A DNA stretch of 9,031 nt from an uncultured Oscillospiraceae bacterium (GTDB taxonomy: Bacteria; Bacillota; Clostridia; Oscillospirales; Ruminococcaceae): NCBI GenBank assembly GCA_934408835.1, contig CAKRVU010000035.1:1-9031 (forward strand). Reading direction: 5' to 3'. Shown here one piece after another: positions 1-5,111 of this stretch (positions within the stretch are counted from its first letter, which is position 1; every line of letters begins with the position of its first letter). The translations under genes were made by a program, and so were the position numbers. The notes below the pieces were generated by a model. The model saw only the letters and a program-made list of their open reading frames with translations, did not search any database and had not been told where the DNA came from.

Positions 1-380
1 ATGGCCAAGGTAGGTCCTCATAAACCATACGCCTCTGTGATTTTGGTATAACCATACCCATCCACCTGAACCAAACTGTCTCTCAAAACAGAGGTCAATT
101 TAATTTTATTATGTTGCTTATCAACGCTCAAGATCATAATAGAATCCGAATTCCCCGTAAAAGAATCCGAACGGGTATCAACACCAAATAGCGCAATATT
201 TGTAATATCAGTTCCGGTGTCAACCTGCGTTCCAGCTGTAATCCCTAAATCCTCATCACTGGCATCCAAATCAACATGCTGAAATTGCGAATAGAGATTC
301 AAAGCGTAAGCAACTCCCAAAGACAAAAGGATGAGAAGCAAACTGGAAATAATCAGGAAAACAGATTTCTTTTTTGACAT
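1..380 (-). pseudogene. LCP (LytR-CpsA-Psr) family protein, N-terminal part, interrupted by an in-frame TGA; cut by window edge
   Basis: Members of this family attach wall teichoic acids or other glycopolymers to peptidoglycan, outside the membrane. The frame begins at ATG 380 with a short basic N-terminus, one membrane segment (about residues 6-29) and a linker. The LCP core follows: NIALFGVDTRSD near 61-72, NSDSIMILSVD near 77-87, and SVLRDSLVQV near 97-106, which carries the conserved Arg-Asp pair. The open frame stops at TGA (18-20) after 120 residues, far short of a normal LCP protein of roughly 300 or more. The five codons after the stop, in the same frame up to the edge, read GPTLA. 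Family members usually read AYALGGPxL here, so the TGA stands where a Gly codon (GGA) is expected, one base change away. The start has AGAAAGG about 13 bases upstream. The family call is firm. Decay is likely, but a sequencing error is possible. Confidence 0.8.
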
Positions 381-769
381 CGTATCAGATCAACCTTTCT
401 GTAAAAACCAATGAAATCGATCAGTATGAACTTCTTTCCGCCGAACAACTACCCCTCGCAAAGGCAATGGATTTTCCCTCAACAACGTTGCCTTGCGTCC
501 TACTGTTTTTTGTTTTTTCTATTCAAGCTTATCCGAAATAAAACAATTGACAATGTGTCCATCAAATGTTTCATGCCTTATCCTTTTTGTAGGAAAATCA
601 CGGTGAGATTTAGAAGTGTCTCGCGTTTTCAATCATCGGTTGTCATATCCATGGCAACGATAAAAATCTTTTTAAATCTACAACAAATTGCGCGGATTGA
701 CCGCGGCATTTCACTGACAATTGTAATTAGAAATCACCTTAAAAACTACTACCCCTCTGTCACAATAGA
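381..769. other. 389-base stretch with no convincing gene
   Basis: This lies between the small membrane-protein gene and the LCP gene, both on the minus strand. It should hold the LCP promoter, but I could not pick a convincing -35/-10 pair. Two hairpin-capable inverted repeats are visible. One is CGCGG-ATTGA-CCGCG at 691-705, flanked by AAAT and ATTT, which could end the upstream minus-strand transcript but lacks a clean T-run. The other is AAGGCAA (461-467) with TTGCCTT (488-494), separated by 20 bases. A 24-residue minus-strand frame (574 to 500) has AAGG seven bases before its ATG, but nothing else supports it. A long plus-strand frame crosses this area and is judged spurious. Confidence 0.5.
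685..712 (-). terminator. Possible weak terminator hairpin after the DUF4190-like gene
   Basis: A perfect 5-bp GC stem (CGCGG/CCGCG, 691-695 and 701-705) encloses a 5-base loop. After two mismatched positions, AAAT and ATTT can pair outside it. It lies about 60 bases downstream of the minus-strand stop at 770. No strong T-tract follows on the minus strand, so intrinsic termination is uncertain. Confidence 0.25.
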
Positions 770-1063
770 TCAAAAGAACGGAAAGAACGGGATAAGGGAA
801 AAACCGATACAAACAGCTATCACAAAACAAATGGAAAGCGCGATCAAATTTAAGATCAGACCGGCCGTATTCGGCGAAGAAGGATCCTTTTTTCGAGCAA
901 CAGCAACCAAAACAATTCCAAGAATAGCAAGAGGAAAACTGATAAAAAACAGAACACAGCAACTAATGAATAAAAGAGAACAGGCGATAATGCCAAGAAC
1001 CATTCCGGCAATTGACAACCCTGAAGCGTGTTTGCGAGGCGGCATAGGACAAGCAGGCTGCAT
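770..1063 (-). CDS. Small DUF4190-like membrane protein
   Basis: A 97-residue protein with a short N-terminal segment (CPMPPRKHAS) and three hydrophobic stretches at about residues 15-36, 38-56 and 67-92. The SGLSIAGMVLGI opening and the ARKKDPSSPNTAGLILNLIAL segment resemble DUF4190 proteins, in which a Gly-rich helix, a short basic loop and another helix recur. The function of that family is not established. The start ATG (1063) lies six bases after the hydrogenase stop codon. Its AAGGAG ribosome binding site is formed by the last hydrogenase codons, so the two genes are almost certainly one operon and translationally coupled. A membrane role next to the hydrogenase is inference only. The protein ends in PFFPFF right at the membrane segment. 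A 231-residue frame on the opposite strand overlaps this gene but resembles no protein. Confidence 0.75.
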   Translation of the reverse strand: MQPACPMPPRKHASGLSIAGMVLGIIACSLLFISCCVLFFISFPLAILGIVLVAVARKKDPSSPNTAGLILNLIALSICFVIAVCIGFSLIPFFPFF

Positions 1064-1069
1064 CAGGCG

Positions 1070-2560
1070 TTACGCTCCTTTTTTCGAATCATCGGTCTTT
1101 TCATGACGATGCACATCAGGCTGATCACCATGCTTTTCTATTACATTTTGCGTCACATTCTCTTTTTCATTATCCGCACAGCGCTTTTCGAAAAAGCGGC
1201 GTGATTTGCTGACGTCCTCCATTTTTGCAGGACCGCCAATACAACCGCCCTCGCAATACATTCCCTCAACAAAGTCCTCCGACAACTTCCCGAATTTCAT
1301 CAGCGTAAGCGTCTTCTTGCAATCGGCTGCACCGGTACATTTGGTGCAACGAATCGTTTGTTGAATGTCTCGTTCTGCCAGCACCTGCTCTACAGCATTC
1401 GTAACACCGCCGGAAACGGCAAATCCTTTTCCAAACTTCGTCGCATCGTCGGCTTCTTGATTGCTTTCACCAAAAGTGATTCCCTTAGCCAAAAACATAG
1501 CGTGAAGCTCCTCAAAGGTCAAGGCCGCATCAATCTCATCTGAATAGAGAGAGGCTACCTCTTTCTTTTTGGCAATACACGGTCCGATAAAGACGACATG
1601 ACATTCCGGGTGATTGACCCGAAGATAACGTTCAGCCGCTACCATTGGGCTGACGGTAGTAGAAACGTTTTCAGAAATTTGCGGAAAATGTTTTTGAATG
1701 AGGTTGACAAAGGCCGGACAACAAGAAGTAGTCAGTTTTTTCCCTTCCGAAACGCGTTCTATCAATTCTTTTGATTCATGGTATGCAACAATATCCGCCC
1801 CATAAGCGGCCTCAATCACATCGTCGAAGCCCAATGCGCGAATAGCGTCTTTGATTTGAGGTAAAGCGGCATTGCTAAACTGCCCTTCGATAGATGGAGC
1901 AACAACGGCATAAATCGGGTGTTCCCGATTCATAATCAAACGAATCACGTTTGTCATCATAGAAATATCGGAAATAGCGCCAAACGGACATCCCACAACA
2001 CAATGCCCGCAGTTCACACACTTTTCTGTATCAATTACAGCAAGGTTGTCCTCACCGATGGAGATGGCGTCAACAGCACAACTGCGAATGCAGGGACGTT
2101 CAACGTCTACAATAGCGCCGAACGGACATGCCGATACACAGCGTCCGCACTCACGGCACTTGGATTTGTCAATGACAGCGTGACCGTCCGAAGTGGAAAT
2201 CGCGCCAAAAGGACAAGCTTTAACGCATTTTTTAGCGAGACAGCCGCGACAGTTTTGGGTAACGGTAATTTTGGTAATCGGACAGCCTTCACAAGCACAG
2301 GGAATCACATGCACCATCTGAGCTTCACATTCTACGCCAGACGAAGCGTCGCTGGGAGTCTGACCCATAGCAAGCCTGACGCGCTCTTTCACAATGGCAC
2401 GTTCATGATAGACGCAACAACGAAATTGGGGTTTTGTGCCAGGGAGCATATCATAAGGAATCGATCGCCACGTATCCTCCAAATCTCCTGCAAAGGCGTG
2501 TTTCGCAGTTTCTAACAATACCTGCGTTTTAATGTCGATAATATCAGTTAAATTTTTCAT
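1070..2560 (-). CDS. [FeFe] hydrogenase, group B type (TIGR04105-like)
   Basis: This is a 496-residue iron-sulfur protein predicted to interconvert protons and H2 with electrons from ferredoxin, in the cytoplasm (no signal peptide). Group B enzymes are poorly characterised. The N-terminal half is cysteine-rich: C48/C49, C88/C90/C93, and three ferredoxin-type [4Fe-4S] motifs with Cys at 104/107/112/116, 135/138/141/145 and 181/184/187/191, each followed by PFGAI. An extra pair lies at C157/C161. The catalytic domain carries the three H-cluster signatures: TSCCPAF (278-284), GPCIAKK (326-332) and YCEGGCIGGP (435-444). The expected ligands are C281, C328, C436 and C440, and C280 is the likely proton-relay residue. 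CPAF and EGGCIGGP, instead of CPGW and PGGCxGGG, point to group B. A charged tail (447-496) ends the protein. GGAGG lies six bases before ATG 2560. Direction of catalysis and partner are not visible. Confidence 0.93.
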   Translation of the reverse strand: MKNLTDIIDIKTQVLLETAKHAFAGDLEDTWRSIPYDMLPGTKPQFRCCVYHERAIVKERVRLAMGQTPSDASSGVECEAQMVHVIPCACEGCPITKITVTQNCRGCLAKKCVKACPFGAISTSDGHAVIDKSKCRECGRCVSACPFGAIVDVERPCIRSCAVDAISIGEDNLAVIDTEKCVNCGHCVVGCPFGAISDISMMTNVIRLIMNREHPIYAVVAPSIEGQFSNAALPQIKDAIRALGFDDVIEAAYGADIVAYHESKELIERVSEGKKLTTSCCPAFVNLIQKHFPQISENVSTTVSPMVAAERYLRVNHPECHVVFIGPCIAKKKEVASLYSDEIDAALTFEELHAMFLAKGITFGESNQEADDATKFGKGFAVSGGVTNAVEQVLAERDIQQTIRCTKCTGAADCKKTLTLMKFGKLSEDFVEGMYCEGGCIGGPAKMEDVSKSRRFFEKRCADNEKENVTQNVIEKHGDQPDVHRHEKTDDSKKGA

Positions 2561-2566
2561 GGAAAT

Positions 2567-2571
2567 CCTCC
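2567..2571 (-). promoter_or_regulatory. Ribosome binding site of the hydrogenase gene
   Basis: On the minus strand GGAGG is followed by ATTTCC and the ATG at 2560, giving a spacing of six bases. This fixes the start and agrees with where the protein similarity begins. Confidence 0.85.
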
Positions 2572-2590
2572 ATCCGGATCAAGCTCTACA

Positions 2591-2629
2591 AATCATCGAA
2601 AAAACTAAAAATATAAAATACCGATGATT
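2591..2629 (-). repeat. 8-bp inverted repeat in the hydrogenase leader
   Basis: AATCATCG (2591-2598) and CGATGATT (2622-2629) are perfect inverted copies separated by 23 AT-rich bases. The pair lies between the predicted hydrogenase promoter and its ribosome binding site, so it would be in the 5' leader and could form a hairpin or bind a regulator. No function can be assigned from sequence. Confidence 0.45.
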
Positions 2630-2638
2630 ATGAAACAC

Positions 2639-2667
2639 ATTATAACAAATTTTTTGTCGAATTGCAA
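2639..2667 (-). promoter_or_regulatory. Sigma-A-like promoter of the hydrogenase operon, with a palindrome in the spacer
   Basis: On the minus strand, -35 TTGCAA (2667-2662) and a perfect -10 TATAAT (2644-2639) are separated by exactly 17 bases. The spacer contains ACAAA-TTT-TTTGT (2645-2657), a perfect 13-base inverted repeat and a plausible operator position. Transcription would begin near 2632, leaving a leader of about 70 bases. Confidence 0.65.
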
Positions 2668-2779
2668 GTAAAATTTCTTCCAATCCACACCGCTTTACAA
2701 ATTAAGAGCAAATACCCGTCATCATCAGGTGAATCCGAATCAAATAACAAGAAAATGCGCGGTTCATTCAAACATAAAA

Positions 2780-2790
2780 TATAATATTAT
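2780..2790 (+). promoter_or_regulatory. Possible -10 region of the FAD-Rieske gene
   Basis: TATAAT lies at 2780-2785 within the AT-only 10-base palindrome ATAATATTAT (2781-2790), about 55 bases before the start codon. No good -35 hexamer stands at the right distance, so either the promoter depends on an activator or the true site is nearby. Confidence 0.3.
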
Positions 2791-2839
2791 TACGTTTATT
2801 CCCAGACGAACTGGAAATTCTAATCATTAAGGTGATATT

Positions 2840-4282
2840 ATGAATTCCATTTGGCAAACAACAACAGATTTCCCAAGAGGCAGATCGCTTCCTGGAGATC
2901 AAACAACAGACGTGGCGATCATTGGCGGCGGAATGGCCGGCATTTTGACCGCATGGTTTTTGAAAAAAAGGGGAATCAAGGCAACAGTTTTAGAAGCAGA
3001 TTCTATCGGAAGCGGTCAAACAGGTCACACCACAGCGAAAATCACAGCGCAGCACGGCGCTATCTACCATACCCTGATCAAAACCTTCGGAGAGAAAAAG
3101 GCATTGGAATATGCGCAGTCCAACTCGGACGCCATTACAGCATATGCCAAATTGATACAAGAGGAACAGATCGACTGTCACTTTGAATTTCAGCCTTCTT
3201 ATCTCTACTCTATGACAGATATACAGGAATTAAAACAAGAAGTAACCGCTTGTAATGATTTAGGGCTGCCCGCTCAATTCACTACCGAAAGCGCACTTCC
3301 CTTTTCTATTTCCGGCGCTGCCGTTCTTCCAAAACAAGCGCAATTTCATCCATTGGATTTTTTATCTGCTTTGGTAAAACAAATTGATGTTTTTGAAAAC
3401 ACCTCCGTCGTTGAGGTAGTCGAAAACCAAGTGAGAACCGATCACGGAACGGTAACTGCGCAAAACATCGTCTTTGCTACCCACTATCCGTTTCCCAATC
3501 TTCCCGGCTTATATTTTATGCGGATGCATCAAGAGCGAAGTTACGTTATCGCCCTGGAGGGGGCGGCGAAATTGGACGGGATGTATTTCGGAATGGACCC
3601 AGATGGTTTATCGTTCCGAAATTTTGGAGATTATCTCCTCCTGGGTGGCGGAAAACACCGGACTGGCGAAAATCCAAAAGGTGGTCGCTATGAAATGCTG
3701 CGTCAAACCGCTCGTCAGTTTTGGCCAAATTGTCGTGAAGTTACTTCTTGGTCAGCGCAGGACTGCATGACGCTCGATGGCGTTCCTTATATCGGTCAAT
3801 TCTCCTCTTCCACCCCCAATTGGTATGTCGCAACCGGTTTCGGAAAGTGGGGAATGACCCATTCTATGGTAGCTGCACAGCGAATCTGTCAATTGATTGC
3901 GGGAGAAAAAACAGTCGGAGATTCCATATTTTCCCCTAGCCGGTTCACACCCTCCGCCTCCGCCAAATCCTTTTTAAAGGATGGTCTCCATGCTGTGCAG
4001 GATCTTTCGCGCCAGATATTGGCTCCGCCGCGCGAAAAATTCTCTTCGATTCCCAATAGTCATGGCGGGATTGTAGAATATCACGGAAAAAAAGCAGGCG
4101 TCTACAAGGATTTGAATGGAGAACTGTTCGTTGTTTCTACCCGTTGCCCTCATCTCGGCTGTCAGCTGGAGTGGAACCCGGACGAAAAAAGCTGGGACTG
4201 TCCCTGTCACGGCTCTCGTTTTGATTATCGCGGCAACCGGCTGGACAACCCGGCACAAGAGAACCTACTCTCTGAAAGATAA
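2840..4282 (+). CDS. FAD-dependent oxidoreductase with C-terminal Rieske [2Fe-2S] domain (YhfW-like)
   Basis: This 480-residue protein fuses a DAO-type flavin domain to a Rieske domain. Residues 24-45 hold the dinucleotide-binding motif VAIIGGGMAGILTAWFL, with glycines at 29, 31 and 34, followed by an acidic residue (E52) that would bind the ribose. GSGQTGHTTAKITAQHG (57-73) and the late segment YVATGFGKWGMTHS (about 328-341) are typical of the family. The C-terminal domain has CPHLGC (436-441) and CPCHGS (454-459). C436/H438 and C454/H457 would bind the [2Fe-2S] cluster, and C441/C456 match the disulfide pair of high-potential Rieske proteins. The architecture matches Bacillus YhfW. The substrate is unknown and electron transfer between flavin and cluster is inferred. 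No signal peptide is seen, so it is probably cytosolic. AAGGTG lies five bases before the ATG. It is divergent from the hydrogenase and ends at its own terminator. Confidence 0.92.
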   Translation: MNSIWQTTTDFPRGRSLPGDQTTDVAIIGGGMAGILTAWFLKKRGIKATVLEADSIGSGQTGHTTAKITAQHGAIYHTLIKTFGEKKALEYAQSNSDAITAYAKLIQEEQIDCHFEFQPSYLYSMTDIQELKQEVTACNDLGLPAQFTTESALPFSISGAAVLPKQAQFHPLDFLSALVKQIDVFENTSVVEVVENQVRTDHGTVTAQNIVFATHYPFPNLPGLYFMRMHQERSYVIALEGAAKLDGMYFGMDPDGLSFRNFGDYLLLGGGKHRTGENPKGGRYEMLRQTARQFWPNCREVTSWSAQDCMTLDGVPYIGQFSSSTPNWYVATGFGKWGMTHSMVAAQRICQLIAGEKTVGDSIFSPSRFTPSASAKSFLKDGLHAVQDLSRQILAPPREKFSSIPNSHGGIVEYHGKKAGVYKDLNGELFVVSTRCPHLGCQLEWNPDEKSWDCPCHGSRFDYRGNRLDNPAQENLLSER

Positions 4283-4294
4283 TATTCTAACCGT

Positions 4295-4331
4295 AAAAAT
4301 GCAGGAAACCTCTCTGCATTTTTCTTTTTTT
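4295..4331 (+). terminator. Rho-independent terminator after the FAD-Rieske gene
   Basis: AAAAATGCAG (4295-4304) pairs perfectly with CTGCATTTTT (4314-4323) around a 9-base loop, and the T-rich run continues to 4331. It starts 12 bases after the stop codon. The A-rich left arm would give a short T-run on the minus strand as well, but no minus-strand gene ends here. Confidence 0.9.
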
Positions 4332-4384
4332 CGCCAAATACCATTCTGTATCCACACTTTTCTGTTTTTGTTCATTTTATATGG

Positions 4385-4412
4385 TTGAATTTTTCGAGCA
4401 ATAGTTTATCCT
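4385..4412 (+). promoter_or_regulatory. Candidate promoter of the TIGR04076-like gene
   Basis: TTGAAT (4385-4390) and TATCCT (4407-4412) are separated by 16 bases and lie between the terminator and the gene. Each hexamer matches consensus at only four positions, so this is tentative. A separate promoter is expected because of the terminator upstream. Confidence 0.35.
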
Positions 4413-4441
4413 ATTTAGTATCATCTTCATGGAGGTCTCAA

Positions 4442-4756
4442 ATGAAAAAAGTAAAGATTACCGTAATGCGTACAGCTTGTTATGCCGACCTGATGGAACA
4501 GTATGAAAATCCAATCTCCCACCCATGCAGCATGAAAGAAGGTCAGACTTTTGTTGCAAACGGCTGGCAAAAGCCGGATGGCTTCTGCGACAGCGCCTGG
4601 GACAGTATGTCAGCCTTTGTTATGACTCTTGCTCACGGCGGCGAAAATTTTTATAGCGGTTGGATGAAAAACAAAAAATCGGCAATGATTTCCTGTAATG
4701 ACGGGTTTCGTCCCGTCAGTTTTCTGCTTGCAACAATGGATGAAGATGCAGAATAA
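4442..4756 (+). CDS. TIGR04076 family protein, function unknown
   Basis: This is a 104-residue soluble protein. Start 4442 is chosen over an upstream ATG at 4385 because GGAGG (4431-4435) lies six bases before it and MKKVKITV is the typical family opening. The conserved blocks are visible in order: HPCSMKEGQ (27-35), PDGFCDSAW (45-53), LAHGGENFY (63-71) and SCNDGFRPV (84-92). Cysteines at 13, 29, 49 and 85 with H64 could suggest a metal or redox site, but I know of no proven function for the family. The gene stands alone between a terminator and the ilvB regulatory region, so context gives no strong hint. The recognition rests on the recurring PC..GQ, GFCD.AW, AHGG and CNDG.RPV pattern. Confidence 0.85.
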   Translation: MKKVKITVMRTACYADLMEQYENPISHPCSMKEGQTFVANGWQKPDGFCDSAWDSMSAFVMTLAHGGENFYSGWMKNKKSAMISCNDGFRPVSFLLATMDEDAE

Positions 4757-4839
4757 AGGACGACGCACCCCGCGAAACCATCCAAATCACACTCAAAAAG
4801 TTACATATTTGAAAGAACAAATCGAGTATCTATAGAAAG

Positions 4840-4864
4840 AGCAGGGAGAAACCCTGTTGTTTTC
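4840..4864 (+). terminator. Candidate short terminator upstream of the ilvB region
   Basis: CAGGG (4842-4846) and CCCTG (4852-4856) form a GC-rich stem around AGAAA, extended by one G-T and one A-T pair. TTGTTTT follows. The stem is short, the T-run is interrupted by G, and it lies about 85 bases after the stop codon of the preceding gene. Confidence 0.45.
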
Positions 4865-4963
4865 CGGAACAATCTAGCCAAAACGATAAACAATAGGTAT
4901 CATTTAGTGTTTTTATTACAATTTGTTGTTTGATTGTCACCAGTCATTTTCAATGGCGCGGGC

Positions 4964-5001
4964 AATGTGATTATTCTACACTAATGTGGTTATTCTACAC
5001 T
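4964..5001 (+). repeat. Two tandem 19-bp direct repeats upstream of the ilvB promoter
   Basis: Copy 1 (4964-4982) and copy 2 (4983-5001) abut exactly and differ at one base, A or G at repeat position 7. The core is TTATTCTACACT. The next 18-19 bases (from 5002) keep TGT near the left and ATTCTA further right, which may be a degenerate third copy with a one-base gap. The repeats end 28 bases before the -35 hexamer. They could be tandem binding sites for a regulator, or a slippage duplication. Confidence 0.8.
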
Positions 5002-5029
5002 GTTGTCGCATTCTAACCCGAGCCATCTC

Positions 5030-5058
5030 TTGACAATTTGATAAAAATTATATATGAT
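5030..5058 (+). promoter_or_regulatory. Sigma-A promoter of ilvBN
   Basis: A perfect -35 TTGACA (5030-5035) and a -10 TATGAT (5053-5058, five of six consensus bases) are separated by exactly 17 bases. Transcription should start near 5065, about 45 bases before the ilvB start codon. Confidence 0.8.
5035..5049. promoter_or_regulatory. CodY-like palindrome over the ilvB core promoter
   Basis: AATTTGATAAAAATT matches the published CodY consensus AATTTTCWGAAAATT at 12 of 15 positions. It occupies the spacer between -35 and -10, where a bound repressor would block RNA polymerase. CodY represses branched-chain amino acid genes in many Firmicutes. The stretch is AT-rich, so a chance match is possible, and no codY gene is visible here. 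Confidence 0.35.
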
Positions 5059-5111
5059 AATGAGATAAGCATAAAAGCGATACATAAAAACTAAGAAAGG
5101 ACATCCGAGTT

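Larger units (their letters stand above)
4757..5111. other. 355-base intergenic region upstream of ilvB
   Basis: No gene is supported here. It contains a short GC hairpin that may terminate the preceding gene, two tandem 19-bp repeats, a strong sigma-A promoter for ilvB and a CodY-like palindrome, each listed separately. The stretch 4760-4840 shows nothing I can interpret. From the promoter, the ilvB leader is only about 45 bases, too short for a T-box or a peptide attenuator. Confidence 0.6.

Noticed and set aside
500..574. 24-residue minus-strand frame (MKHLMDTLSIVLF...) with AAGG seven bases before the ATG
   Set aside because: A frame this short with one SD-like match is expected by chance, and no promoter, conservation or partner gene can be seen.
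448..757. 10-base direct repeat ACTACCCCTC at 448-457 and 748-757
   Set aside because: Many 10-base repeats are expected by chance in 9 kb, and neither copy is tied to a structure or promoter.
411..1106. 231-residue open frame on the plus strand
   Set aside because: Its translation has no recognisable domain or sensible composition. It lies opposite the DUF4190-like gene, which has a ribosome binding site, membrane segments and operon context.
1919..2515. 198-residue plus-strand frame inside the hydrogenase
   Set aside because: It is the complement of a clearly coding iron-sulfur protein, and its sequence resembles no protein family.
2636..2667. Rex operator at the hydrogenase promoter
   Set aside because: The palindrome ACAAATTTTTTGT lacks the TTGTTAA-N4-TTAACAA arrangement, so only a generic operator is proposed.
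4385..4441. Upstream ATG at 4385 as start of the TIGR04076-like gene
   Set aside because: It has no ribosome binding site and would add 19 non-conserved residues, while ATG 4442 has GGAGG six bases upstream and the family opening MKKVKITV.
5059..5111. T-box or attenuator in the ilvB leader
   Set aside because: The predicted leader is only about 45 bases and has no T-box signature or terminator hairpin.
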